A stretch of 64,000 nucleotides of DNA from Polyangium sp. 6x1 (lineage in GTDB: Bacteria; Myxococcota_A; Polyangia; Polyangiales; Polyangiaceae): the NCBI RefSeq assembly GCF_029946515.1, contig NZ_JARZHH010000033.1, positions 54,427-118,426 on the forward strand, written 5' to 3'. Of the stretch, positions 17,059 to 28,142 are shown piece after piece. The number at the start of each line of letters is the position of its first letter. The stretch's first letter is position 1. A program made the position numbers and the translations under genes. The notes under the pieces are model-generated. The model was not told the origin of the DNA. It searched no databases and saw only the letters and a program-made list of their open reading frames with translations.

Positions 17059-19316
17059 GCCGCACCTCCCGCCGCCTTCGCGATCGCCGCCGCCGAGGCC
17101 GCCTTCTCGCGCGCCTCGCGCCGCTCCGCGACCCAATCCGAGAACCGCGTCCGACCGAAGAGCAGGAGGAAGATCAGCACGGCATACGCCGCGGCGTACC
17201 CGTATTGGGCATTGCGGGTGAAGGCCCAGCGATAGGCCTCGGTGACCAGGATCTCCGTCGTCCCGTCGGGCTCGCCGCCCGAGACGAGGAAGACGACGTT
17301 GAACATGTTGAACGTCCAGACCGCGCCCATGGTCACGGCGGGCAGGAGGCTCGGCCGGATCATCGGGAGCGTGACGAGCCAGAGCCTTTGCCAGCGGCTC
17401 GCGCCGTCGACCTTCGCCGCTTCGAGCACGTCGTCCGGCACCGCCGTGAGCGCGCCGATCGTCACGACCATCATGAAGGGAAAGCCGAGCCAGACGTTCG
17501 TCGCGACGTTCGCCGCGAATGCGGTGGAGAAGCGGGCGAACCAAGAAATCGGCTCGAGGCTCGTGCCGAACGTCTCGTTGAGGGCGTGGACGAGCCCCGT
17601 CACGGCCCCGAATTGCCGGTGGAACATGCCTTTCCACGCGAGCGCTGTCACGTAGCTCGGGACAGCCCAGGGGATGATCAAGAGCACGCGGTAGAGCGCG
17701 CGCATCCGCAGCATCGGCCGGGAGAGCAGGAGCGCGAGCGCGACGCCGATCGCGACGTGGAAAAACACGTTGAGCACGGTCCAGAGCACGGTGACGAGCA
17801 GGACCACGTAAAACGATCCCGTCGCGAAGAGCGAACCGCCGCGCGCCGTGAGGATCTGGACGAAGTTGTCGAGCCCCACGTAATTGTGCCAGCCGACCTC
17901 TTTGAGGTTCTGGATCGATCCGCCGAGCAGCGACGTGAGCGCGCCGAGCACGAGCGGCAAGACCACGAGGACGCCGACCGCGATCACGGCGTGCGTCACG
18001 TACGCATACGCGGGCAGCGAGCGCTTCACGTGCTTGCGGAATTCGGGATCTTTCGCGCGCCGGACGAGCGAAAAGGCGCCGAGCAAAAGGAGCGCGCCGA
18101 ACACGACGAGCCCGGGTGTGCGCGAGGCGGGCGGGGGCGCAGGGCGGCGCACGTCGTCGAATCGACGCTTGGCCTCGGAGAGCGCGGGGGCGGGCAGCGC
18201 GTCGCGGCGGAGGACCTTGCGAATGGCGCGGTCCGAAGGCTCCCACACGGCGTCCATCGCGACCGAGGAGGGCATCGCGACCGTGGCCTTGGCCTGCTCG
18301 GCGAACGCGGCGAGGAAGGCATCCTCCGGCGGCACGGGGACGTCGATGCGCGCGGGCAAGGTGCGCGCTCGTTCGAGGCGGATTTTCGTGGCCTCGGGGC
18401 TCGCGAGCAGCCGCGCGAGCGCGCGCACTTCGGGGCGCGTCGCGCCTTTCGGCGTGAGCATCACGGCCTCGACGCCGAGATAAGGCGTGAGCGGCTTTCC
18501 GGCAGCCCGGATCATGGGCAGCGGGGCCACGCGATAATGGAGCGACCCCGCATCGGCGAGGCTCGTCGCGAGCCACGGGCCATCGATCACGAACGCGGCC
18601 TTGCCCGAGCGGAAGAGGTTCGTGACGACCGAGACGTCGGTATCCTCGGCGACGACCTTTTTCGCGCGCAGGTCGAGGACGAAATCGAGCGATTTCTCCG
18701 CGGCGGGCCCGACGAAGCCGAGTTGATCGTCGGCCGTGAGCATGAGCCCGCCGAACGCGTGGACGAACCCGGCGTGGTAATACGTCGACTGCGAGTTGTA
18801 GGCGAGGGGAACGACCCCGGCCGGAAGGGTTTTTCCGATCGCGGCGATCGATTCGAGGTCCGCCGGGATTTCCTTCACGAGGTCCGTGTTCACGTAAAGA
18901 GCGACGCTCTTCTGCGTGATCGGCACGCCGTAAGGCTCGCCGTGGAGCGAGACGGCGGCGAGGGTCGGGCCGGCGAACGCGTTTCTGTCGAGCGCGTCGC
19001 CCACGGGCGCGACGACCTTGCGGCCGTCGTAATCGCCGAGCTTGTTGTGGGCGTCGAGGAAGAGGTCCGGCCCCTCGCCGAACTGCACGGCCGCCGAGAC
19101 CTTGGATTTGAACGCGTCGGAGGGGAGCGCGAGCAATTCCACGCGCTCGCCCTGGAAGAGCGCGACGATCTCTTCGAGCGCCTTTTGCTCGTCGCCGCGC
19201 TGCGCGTGCCAGAGCCTGATTGGCTCGGCCTGGGCCGCGGGCGAGAAAAAGACGACCACGAAGAGCGCGAAGAACACCCAGAAGGCGCGGAAAGCTCGCC
19301 GCTGCGTCGATTTCAC
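17055..19316 (-). CDS. Fused solute-binding protein and MalF-type permease
   Basis: A 753-aa single chain. Residues ~1-30 form a signal peptide or anchor ending SPAAQA. Residues ~31-390 are a MalE-like extracellular binding protein (IRLWHAQRGDEQKALEEIV, PDLFLDAHNKLGDY, YGVPITQKSVALYVNTDLV, FVIDGPWLATSLA). After a Pro-rich linker, a membrane span (LVVFGALLLLGAFSLV) leads into a MalF-type permease with several further spans and the EAA loop (AAKVDGASRWQRLWLVTLP). In most bacteria these are separate proteins. Start is a GTG at 19316, only a few bases after the malK stop. The long upstream extension is antisense-like and rejected. The fusion should tether the receptor to the pore. Confidence 0.88.
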   Translation of the reverse strand: MKSTQRRAFRAFWVFFALFVVVFFSPAAQAEPIRLWHAQRGDEQKALEEIVALFQGERVELLALPSDAFKSKVSAAVQFGEGPDLFLDAHNKLGDYDGRKVVAPVGDALDRNAFAGPTLAAVSLHGEPYGVPITQKSVALYVNTDLVKEIPADLESIAAIGKTLPAGVVPLAYNSQSTYYHAGFVHAFGGLMLTADDQLGFVGPAAEKSLDFVLDLRAKKVVAEDTDVSVVTNLFRSGKAAFVIDGPWLATSLADAGSLHYRVAPLPMIRAAGKPLTPYLGVEAVMLTPKGATRPEVRALARLLASPEATKIRLERARTLPARIDVPVPPEDAFLAAFAEQAKATVAMPSSVAMDAVWEPSDRAIRKVLRRDALPAPALSEAKRRFDDVRRPAPPPASRTPGLVVFGALLLLGAFSLVRRAKDPEFRKHVKRSLPAYAYVTHAVIAVGVLVVLPLVLGALTSLLGGSIQNLKEVGWHNYVGLDNFVQILTARGGSLFATGSFYVVLLVTVLWTVLNVFFHVAIGVALALLLSRPMLRMRALYRVLLIIPWAVPSYVTALAWKGMFHRQFGAVTGLVHALNETFGTSLEPISWFARFSTAFAANVATNVWLGFPFMMVVTIGALTAVPDDVLEAAKVDGASRWQRLWLVTLPMIRPSLLPAVTMGAVWTFNMFNVVFLVSGGEPDGTTEILVTEAYRWAFTRNAQYGYAAAYAVLIFLLLFGRTRFSDWVAERREAREKAASAAAIAKAAGGAA

Positions 19317-19320
19317 GCGT

Positions 19321-20403
<1,083 letters not shown>

Positions 20404-20419
20404 GATGCGAGCTCCCGCG

Positions 20420-22351
20420 CTAACGCTGCGACTCGGGGACGAGGACGGCGCCGCTCGAAGGCGGCAGCTTGATCGAGAGGCGGCCGTCGTTCGTGACGGT
20501 GTAGGTTTGTCCGCCCTCATTGAGGACGTCGACGAGCACCGTGCCGGGCGCAGCGCCGACCTGCATGGCCTGGCCGCCGAACTCGGGCGAGCCCTCCTTC
20601 TCGATGTTCGCGTTGATCACGACGATCGCATAGGAGTCGCCCGCGTCGCCGCCCGTGCGCTCGAAGGCGAAGACGTTCGCGTCGGGATCACTCGGCCCCG
20701 TGCGATCGCTGGCCCAGAGGATCGTGAGATCGCCCTTGTTGACGGCGGGGTACTTCTTCCGGATCGCCGAGAGGCGGCGAATCCACTGGAACGTGGGCGC
20801 CTCCATGCTGTACCCCGACGTCCACAGGTCCTCGCGATTGCCGGGATCGTTTCCGCCCTGGAAATCCTGCTCGGTGCCGTAATACACGCAGGGAATGCCC
20901 TCCTCGGTGAAGAGGAAGAGCAACGCGTTGTGCAGAATCTTCCGGCGCGTCTCCAGCGAGAGCGGCGTGCCGAAGATCGGATCCTCGGGGTACATGCCCG
21001 CGCCCGTGAAGAGGAAGCGCGGCACGTCGTGGTTGTCGAGGAAGTTCACGAGCAGCTTCTGCGGCGAGACGCCCTGGCCCGCCGCATTGACCGCGCCGCC
21101 CTGGGCCGGCGTCACGCCGTAATTGACGGCCCGGTCGGTCCAGAGCTTCTGGATGTTCGAGGTGGGCCCGCGGTACCGGAAGACGTCGCGGATGACCTGG
21201 AATTGCTGCGGGAAGTAAAACACGCTGTCGAGCATGTCCGCCGTGAGCGGCTGGCCGTCCGTCACGCACTGGTTGTCCGTGGCGAGCTCCTCGGCCGGGG
21301 GCGGGGCGTCGTTCCCGTTTTTCGTGAACGAACCGACGAGCTGATCACGTCCGTCGAACGCCTCGCCGAACATGAAGAAGTTGTTCTTGCCCTTCGCCGC
21401 GAGGCGCCGGCGGACCTTCTGCGTGAAATGCCGCCAGAAGCCGTTCTCGACGTGCTTGACCGTGTCGATGCGGAAGCCGTCGATGTCCGTGAGCTCGATC
21501 CAGCGCGTGTAGGCGTCCACCATCGCGTCGCGGATCGGGCAGAGCTCCGTGTTGACGTCCTTCAAGCCGCCCGGGAAATCGCCGCGCAAGAGCTGGTCGG
21601 GGTCGTCGAAATTGTACGTGCGACCCTTGCGGTTGTAGGCGAGCGGGTTTTGCAGGATCTCCGGGAACGGCGGCATGTGGTTCGACGCCGGGTCGTGCGC
21701 GAAGATGACCGGCGCGAGGCCCGATTCCCCGAGCGAGGTCTTCGCCTGGACGCCGCGGACGTCGTAGGTCGGGTCGTACTCGTTCTCCTTGAAGACGTCC
21801 GGCGTGCCGGGCACGGATTGGTTGAGCGGATCGTCCGCCTGCCCATTGCCGTTGATGTCGTAGAAGAAGAGCTGCCCCATGTGGTTCGTGACGATGTCGA
21901 GGATGACCTTGATGTTGCGGCCGTGGGCCGCCTTCACGAGGCTCTGGAGCGCCGCGAGGTCACCGAATTGCGGGGCGGGCTGCGTGAGATCCTGCGCCCA
22001 GTAGCCGTGGTACGCGTCGAACCCGGCGTCCGTGTAGACGTTCTTCACGACGGGCGAGATCCACAGCGTCGTGACGCCGAGCTCGTCGAGGTAATCGAGC
22101 CGCTCTTCGAGCCCCTTCCAGTCGCCGCCGTGCCATTTGCCGGGCGCCGAAGGGTAAATGGCGAAGTTGTTCCCCCTGTCGCCGTCGGCGAAGCGGTCGA
22201 CGAGGACCTGGTAGATGATCTCCTCGCGCCAGTCGACGACGTTCGTCTTGAGCTCGACCTCCGGCGGGTCCTCGAAGTCCATGCAGCCGGTCGATACCGA
22301 ACCGGAGACGACGAGGCCGAGGATCACGGCCGATGAACGCGCTCGATTCAT
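20420..22351 (-). CDS. Alpha-amylase family lipoprotein (GH13)
   Basis: A 643-aa GH13 enzyme with a lipoprotein signal (lipobox VSTGC near residue 23), predicted to sit on the outer membrane or in the periplasm. Catalytic-site motifs are present: GFRIDTVKHVEN (nucleophile D), FGEAFDG (acid/base E) and FLDNHDVPRF (transition-state D), plus the conserved YQVLVDRFADGD opening and DIVTNHMGQ. It would cut starch or maltodextrins into sugars for the co-encoded importer. AAGGAG precedes the ATG at 22351; upstream ATGs at 22384 and 22375 remain possible and would overlap the porin stop. Confidence 0.92.
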   Translation of the reverse strand: MNRARSSAVILGLVVSGSVSTGCMDFEDPPEVELKTNVVDWREEIIYQVLVDRFADGDRGNNFAIYPSAPGKWHGGDWKGLEERLDYLDELGVTTLWISPVVKNVYTDAGFDAYHGYWAQDLTQPAPQFGDLAALQSLVKAAHGRNIKVILDIVTNHMGQLFFYDINGNGQADDPLNQSVPGTPDVFKENEYDPTYDVRGVQAKTSLGESGLAPVIFAHDPASNHMPPFPEILQNPLAYNRKGRTYNFDDPDQLLRGDFPGGLKDVNTELCPIRDAMVDAYTRWIELTDIDGFRIDTVKHVENGFWRHFTQKVRRRLAAKGKNNFFMFGEAFDGRDQLVGSFTKNGNDAPPPAEELATDNQCVTDGQPLTADMLDSVFYFPQQFQVIRDVFRYRGPTSNIQKLWTDRAVNYGVTPAQGGAVNAAGQGVSPQKLLVNFLDNHDVPRFLFTGAGMYPEDPIFGTPLSLETRRKILHNALLFLFTEEGIPCVYYGTEQDFQGGNDPGNREDLWTSGYSMEAPTFQWIRRLSAIRKKYPAVNKGDLTILWASDRTGPSDPDANVFAFERTGGDAGDSYAIVVINANIEKEGSPEFGGQAMQVGAAPGTVLVDVLNEGGQTYTVTNDGRLSIKLPPSSGAVLVPESQR

Positions 22352-22376
22352 GAGGCTCCTTCGATTCGCTTTCATG

Positions 22377-24101
22377 TCATCCACCGTAGGTCGTCTGCGC
22401 GTTGAACCACCACTCGACCCCGACGCCGAAGAAATGCTCCCATTCCCGGAGGCTGAAGACGTCGTCCTTCGCGTACATCGAGCGCGCCCCCTCGTCGCGG
22501 TGCGTGAGGAGGTAAATGAGGCGGAGCTGCGGGCGGCTGTAGCTGCCCTTGCCCGCGGGATTCAGGAAAGGCACGAGGCCGATGCGGAAGAGGCCCCCCA
22601 TGACCGGATCGCTCGTGGGCGCCGGAATGGGCTGGCCCGGCTCTGCCTGCGGCTGGTACCGCACGCCGCGCTGCTGCGCCTGGTAGGAGACCTCGGTCGC
22701 GATGCCGCCCCACTCCGTCAGGAAGAAATGGGGCCGCGCGAGGAGAATGCCCTCGTCGACGTCGTTGGAATCGAGGCCCGAGCTCGCGTCCCGGAAGCTC
22801 CGGAAATACCCGGCCGCCATGAGCCCGAGCGGCCCCGTCTCCCAGTTGCCGCTCAGCGTGATCCAGAGCTCGCGCGCGCCCGCGGACGTGCGGTCCGGCG
22901 CGAGCTGGAACGGCGTGCCGAACTCGCCGTACGCCGCGGCGCCGCCTGCATACCGGATGAACAGGTTCACGTGCGAGGGGTCGCGCCCCGTGAACGCGCC
23001 GAGCTGCGCGCCGACCACATACCCGAAATCGGCCGGCAAGGACTCGTACGTGCCCTTCACCTCGGTCTCGCGCTGGCCCGAGGGGATGTCGTGCAGCTCG
23101 CCGTAAAAGACCGCCTTCACGCCGCCCGTCGCCCCGGCCTTGAAGATGTGGCTCGCCTTCAGGCTCGTGATGAACTTCTGCCGGTCGAGGATGTTGACGT
23201 TCGTCGCGCCGACCTGGTTCAATGCCGGCGTGCGCGTCACGGTTTGGCGGAAGAAACCCGTGTTCGGCTGGTTCAGGCCGGCGTGCCAGGCGACGAACGT
23301 GCGGCCATTGCCGAAGTCGTAGCGCAGCCCGCCGCCCATCGTGTTGAGGTTGTCGAGCGGCCAGAAATCGAGGAGGTAGGAGTCGTCGCCGCGGTACATG
23401 CGCGAGCCGACCCAGGCCGAGAGGCCCTTCGTGACGATGTTGTTCGCCTGGAGGAACAGGTTCCGCACGGCCATGCGGATGCTGAAATCTGCATTGTAAT
23501 GGAACAGCGGCGCCGAGGTGCCGAGCGTGACCACGGCGCGCGTGGTCGTGCCCGTGGCTTTCCAGTAATCCTGGCGCTGGATGTCGATCTCGACGTACGA
23601 CGATTCATCGAGGCGCGAGCCGCGCGCGACGATGTCGGCGTCGCGGCCGGGGCGCTTCCTGAAATCGGTGGCCGCTCCGACGCGGCCGTACGTGCCCAGG
23701 AAAAACCCGGTCTCCGGCGGCGGCGGCGCCTCGGCTTTCGGGGCCTCGGCCGCTTTCGGCGCCTCCTCCTTCGTCGCGGCCGCCTTCACGTCCCCCGCGC
23801 CCGGGCGTCTTTGCGCCTGGCCGTCGTTCGTGGGGGGCGGATCTGCCGGCTTGGTCGCTTCGCTCGGCGGCGGCGCCGGCGGCGGATCGGCCAGCGGCGG
23901 CGCGCCTTCGGACGCGGCGGGCTTCGGTTCGGCGGTGGGCTCGGTTTGCGCTGCCGCGAGGGACGGGGAGGCACAGAGCGCCGCGGCGAGGAGGGCCGAG
24001 GGGACGCCGTGAAGACGGCTCCTCCGCGGCCCGAATTCGGGTCCGGGTCGTCGCACGTCGGGCACGGTACACCAAGGTGCGGCCCCGCGTGAAGATTGCA
24101 T
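22377..24101 (-). CDS. Outer-membrane maltoporin-like porin
   Basis: A protein of about 574 aa with an N-terminal signal region (ALLAAALCASPSLAAAQ), a long Pro/Ala/Lys-rich linker (~60-120) and a beta-barrel domain that begins GFFLGTYGRVGAA. SRMYRGDDSYLLDFWPLDN resembles the LamB region where Lys-Arg-x-Asp precedes a 'DFY' strand, and the C-terminus is aromatic. Its place at the head of a maltodextrin operon supports sugar uptake across the outer membrane. The start is uncertain: ATG 24101 and a GTG at 24065 both lack a clear ribosome-binding site. Confidence 0.8.
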   Translation of the reverse strand: MQSSRGAAPWCTVPDVRRPGPEFGPRRSRLHGVPSALLAAALCASPSLAAAQTEPTAEPKPAASEGAPPLADPPPAPPPSEATKPADPPPTNDGQAQRRPGAGDVKAAATKEEAPKAAEAPKAEAPPPPETGFFLGTYGRVGAATDFRKRPGRDADIVARGSRLDESSYVEIDIQRQDYWKATGTTTRAVVTLGTSAPLFHYNADFSIRMAVRNLFLQANNIVTKGLSAWVGSRMYRGDDSYLLDFWPLDNLNTMGGGLRYDFGNGRTFVAWHAGLNQPNTGFFRQTVTRTPALNQVGATNVNILDRQKFITSLKASHIFKAGATGGVKAVFYGELHDIPSGQRETEVKGTYESLPADFGYVVGAQLGAFTGRDPSHVNLFIRYAGGAAAYGEFGTPFQLAPDRTSAGARELWITLSGNWETGPLGLMAAGYFRSFRDASSGLDSNDVDEGILLARPHFFLTEWGGIATEVSYQAQQRGVRYQPQAEPGQPIPAPTSDPVMGGLFRIGLVPFLNPAGKGSYSRPQLRLIYLLTHRDEGARSMYAKDDVFSLREWEHFFGVGVEWWFNAQTTYGG

Positions 24102-24124
24102 CGTCGAGACGCACGGAGCCGTCG

Positions 24125-25444
24125 TCAAACCCGGACGGTGCGCGGCAGGATGCTGCGGACCCACCCGAGCACACGCGTGATCCCATCGAATGCGAGGGCG
24201 ATCACGATGCCATCGTAGGGTACGCGATACCGTACGTCGCCAAAGTAAACCATGGCCACGAGCACGAGCGCGACGAGGTGCGCGGAGAGCAGCGCGTGCC
24301 GCGCGAGGTGTCGCCGGAGCGAGGCGGCGAAGCCCACGAGCATCGGCGGCAGCAAGAGGATGTTGTGCAGATCGAGCGCGCGCCGCATGGGGCGGCGATA
24401 GTCGTCGCTGCCGGAGTCGGGCCAGACGATATTGTAGCCCCAGAGCATCACGACGTGGCTGAGCGCGTAACGCGCCTGCCGGACGAGCCCGGTCGTCGCG
24501 ACGCATCGGCGCGCGAGCGTGTAGAACGGGCCTTCATTCCACATGGTGCCGTGGACCGTGAGCTTCGTGCCGAGCGCGGGATCGAGCCGGACGAACGCAT
24601 CGGGGTATTTCTTGTCGCGATAGGCGAGGTAGCCCATCGGCGGAGGCCCGAACGAGGAGGCGTAGCCACGCGTGCGCGCCTCGATGTCGACGGCGTGGCA
24701 GCGGCCAAAGGCGTAATTGAGGGGGCCGTTCGCGGAGATCAGGCCGAAGCGGCTCGTGTGGTGATGAAAACGCGCGGCGGAGGCGGCGAGCACGAGGAGG
24801 ACGGGCACGAGCGCGCGTGCGAGGTGCGCGGGGCGGATGCGCGGCAAGGCGCTGCGGCGCGCGAGCCAGACGACGAAAAGCAAGGGGAGCGTGAGCAGGA
24901 TCTGCGGGCGAAAGGTGGCGCCGATCGCGACGGCCGTGCCGAAGAGAAAGGCATCGCGCGCGCGCCCCGTATCCGCGAGCCGAAGCGAAAAGAGCGCGGC
25001 CGCGGTGACCGAGACCGTGAACGGCAGCTCGCTCAGGAAGTATCCGCCGAGCGAGATCCACGGATAATAAAAGCAAGCGACGAGCGCGGCGATCCGAGGC
25101 GAGATCCGCCCGCGGACGAGCCGCTCCGTGAGGAGCGAGACGAGCGGTACGAGCGAGGCGCCGAGCAGCGCGAAGACGACGGCCGGCGCGGCATGGTTTT
25201 CCCGGCCAAACACGGCGCGGACGAGCGCGAGGAGGACGTGGGTGCCGTACGGGAAGAAGGCGGCCGAAGGGTCCTTGCGGAGCGGGGCGTCGAGCAGGGC
25301 GGTCGAGCGCTCGAAGTAACCCGCCATGTCCGAGTAGATGTGATCGGCGGGCGGGTGGACGACGAGGTTCCACACGAGCCGGAGCGCGAGCGCGAGGAGC
25401 GTGACGGCGAGGAGGAACGGGCGGCGCGGAGGCCGGAGCGTCAT
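24125..25444 (-). CDS. Multispanning membrane glycosyltransferase-like protein (GT-C/GT39 type)
   Basis: A 439-aa protein with about ten hydrophobic spans. A short loop after the first span carries HIYSDMAGYFERS, matching the acidic D/E-containing loop of GT-C enzymes that use lipid-linked sugars; a later soluble loop (residues ~240-320) has charged conserved-looking segments. The likely role is transfer of a sugar in the inner membrane to an envelope acceptor, which is inference. Its ATG (25444) overlaps the BtpA-family stop by 4 bp (ATGA), so the two are co-translated. Confidence 0.75.
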   Translation of the reverse strand: MTLRPPRRPFLLAVTLLALALRLVWNLVVHPPADHIYSDMAGYFERSTALLDAPLRKDPSAAFFPYGTHVLLALVRAVFGRENHAAPAVVFALLGASLVPLVSLLTERLVRGRISPRIAALVACFYYPWISLGGYFLSELPFTVSVTAAALFSLRLADTGRARDAFLFGTAVAIGATFRPQILLTLPLLFVVWLARRSALPRIRPAHLARALVPVLLVLAASAARFHHHTSRFGLISANGPLNYAFGRCHAVDIEARTRGYASSFGPPPMGYLAYRDKKYPDAFVRLDPALGTKLTVHGTMWNEGPFYTLARRCVATTGLVRQARYALSHVVMLWGYNIVWPDSGSDDYRRPMRRALDLHNILLLPPMLVGFAASLRRHLARHALLSAHLVALVLVAMVYFGDVRYRVPYDGIVIALAFDGITRVLGWVRSILPRTVRV

Positions 25445-26229
25445 CGACGCGAGGCGCGGAACGCTTCGGCGAAGCGGGCGGCGAGGTCGCGATCGATCGG
25501 CGCGCCCGCGCGGCCCCCGGCGCGGAGCGCGGAGCCGACGATGATGCCGTGGGCTTTGCGGACCGAGGCGAGGTTCTCCGTGGTGACACCACTCGCGACG
25601 TAGACGGGGACGGAGACCGCGCGCGAGACCGTGTCGAGATCGGCCTCGGAGGCGGCGCGCCCGGTGCCGCTGCCCGTGACGAGCAGGGCGTCGGCGAGGC
25701 CGCGCTCGGCGAGGTCGTGCGCCTCTTCCTCGATGGGGCGCGGCGCGAGGGGCGCGGAGTGCTTCACGTCGACGTCGCAGAAGATGCGGACGTGATCGGC
25801 GGCGAGCGCGCGGCGCGTGCGCAGCGTCTGGTGCGCGGCGCCTTGCACGAGGCCTTGATCGGTGACGCGCGCGCCGGTGTGGACGTTGACGCGGATCATG
25901 TCGGCGTGCACGGCGACGGCCACGGCGAGCGCGGCGTCGGCGTCGTTGCGCAGGATGTTCACGCCGAGGAAGAGGCCCTTGCCGCCCTCGCGCGCGGCGC
26001 GCGCGCAGGCGGTCATGCACGCGATCGTGATCGGCGGGACGGGGCCGGGGAAGAAGGGCGCGTCGCCGAAGTTCTCGATGACGATGCCGTCGTAGCCCGC
26101 GGCCACGAGCAGCTCTGCCTCGCGAAAGGCGCGCTCTTCGGCGGGGCCGAGATCGCCGGAGGATCGCGGGCTGCCGGGCAGGGGCGGGAGGTGGATGACG
26201 CCGAGGAGGCTGGGGAGGACGCTCGTCAC
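25441..26229 (-). CDS. BtpA/SgcQ family protein
   Basis: A 262-aa TIM-barrel-type protein of the BtpA family: LGVIHLPPLPGSP near the N-terminus, GYDGIVIENFGDAPF, MIRVNVHTGARVTDQG, DVDVKHSAPL and the C-terminal GIIVGSALR barrel motif. Named after a cyanobacterial photosystem I biogenesis protein, but most members in heterotrophs have unknown function and are thought to be (phospho)sugar-related enzymes. The overlap with a membrane glycosyltransferase gene suggests a joint role. The ATG at 26229 is the only good start. Confidence 0.92.
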   Translation of the reverse strand: MTSVLPSLLGVIHLPPLPGSPRSSGDLGPAEERAFREAELLVAAGYDGIVIENFGDAPFFPGPVPPITIACMTACARAAREGGKGLFLGVNILRNDADAALAVAVAVHADMIRVNVHTGARVTDQGLVQGAAHQTLRTRRALAADHVRIFCDVDVKHSAPLAPRPIEEEAHDLAERGLADALLVTGSGTGRAASEADLDTVSRAVSVPVYVASGVTTENLASVRKAHGIIVGSALRAGGRAGAPIDRDLAARFAEAFRASRR

Positions 26230-26253
26230 GCGGAGACCCTTACCACGGGTCTT

Positions 26254-27096
26254 TTACGAAGATCGTTTCTTCGCGGTGAACTGGTTGTAGGTCATCCGGA
26301 TCGTCTCCTTCTGACCACGGTTCAGATAGGGATCACCGTCGAGCGCGGCGATGAAATCCCCGCCGCCGCCTGCCGCTGCGGCCGCCGGGGGCGCGGGCGT
26401 CTTCGCAGCTTCTTCGCGGGCTTTTCCGAGCTCGGCTTCGAGGGCCGTGGCCTTCGCCTGGGCTTCCGTGGCTGCCGCTTCACGCTCGCGCAGCTTCGCC
26501 TCGATCACCGAGAGCTCCTTCTTCACGGCAGCGGCCCCGTCCTCGGCGGCCTTCTTCTGCCGCTCCACGTCGGCGAGCTTCTTCGTGGCGGCCGTCGCCT
26601 CGGCGCGCGCGGCGCTCTGGGCCTTCGTGAGCTCGTTGAGCATCTGCTCGCTCGCGGCCGCCGCGCTGCGACCTTCCTCGGCGGCGCGGGCGAGCTCGGC
26701 GATGGTCTTCTGCGCGACGTCGCCCTCGATGGCCTTCGCTTCGAGCGCGCGCTTCGCTTCGTCTTGCGCCTTCTGCGCCTCGTCCCGCTCGCGCTCGAGC
26801 CGCGCCACGTCGGCCTCGACCGCTTCGAGCTTCCGCTTCGCCTCGGCCGCCGCCTCGGCCTCTTGTTTCGCGGCGGCGGCCTCCTTCTTCGCGGCCTCGG
26901 CGTCCTTCTCGGCGGCGGCGCGCTGCGACTTCACGTGGACGAGCTCGCTCGTGGCGCGCTCGCGATCCTTGCGCTCTTCGAGGAGCTGTCGCTGCGCGGT
27001 CTTGAGCTTCGCGGCCGTTTGTCGCCGGAGCAGCGAGAGCATCACGCAGAGGCCGAGGGCGATGAGGGTGAGCCAGTAGAGCGTGGACTGCGGCAT
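26254..27096 (-). CDS. Membrane-anchored coiled-coil protein
   Basis: A 280-aa protein with one N-terminal membrane span (TLYWLTLIALGLCVMLSLL) and then about 220 residues of Ala/Glu/Lys/Arg-rich heptad repeats forming a long coiled coil, a short Pro/Ala/Gly hinge, and a conserved-looking tail (DPYLNRGQKETIRMTYNQF). The ATG at 27096 is chosen because it starts at the membrane span; the frame is open further upstream without a signal. Function unknown. It is divergent from the acidic-tailed membrane protein gene, with about 115 bp between starts. Confidence 0.78.
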   Translation of the reverse strand: MPQSTLYWLTLIALGLCVMLSLLRRQTAAKLKTAQRQLLEERKDRERATSELVHVKSQRAAAEKDAEAAKKEAAAAKQEAEAAAEAKRKLEAVEADVARLERERDEAQKAQDEAKRALEAKAIEGDVAQKTIAELARAAEEGRSAAAASEQMLNELTKAQSAARAEATAATKKLADVERQKKAAEDGAAAVKKELSVIEAKLREREAAATEAQAKATALEAELGKAREEAAKTPAPPAAAAAGGGGDFIAALDGDPYLNRGQKETIRMTYNQFTAKKRSS

Positions 27097-27211
27097 CGAG
27101 CTTTGGGGTCTACGGTAACGGAAACGGCGCTTCGTTTCATCTCCCGCGGGGGAGATCGGCCCGCCTCGATCCTGTGGGAAAAATCTCGAAGACGGACTAG
27201 GCTCCGCCGCC

Positions 27212-28108
<897 letters not shown>

Positions 28109-28120
28109 GGCGCCGGCGCC
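28109..28120. terminator. Possible bidirectional terminator stem
   Basis: GGCGCCGGCGCC directly after the stop of the acidic-tailed gene is a perfect 12-bp palindrome and lies between two convergent genes. There is no T-run, so termination is only a guess. Confidence 0.3.
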
Positions 28121-28142
28121 TAATTCCGATCGGGGTTGCTTG

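Noticed and set aside
16198..18576. A 792-codon frame that includes malG
   Set aside because: Only the part from the GTG at 17058 is MalG; the upstream portion is antisense-like reading of the fusion gene in a wrong frame.
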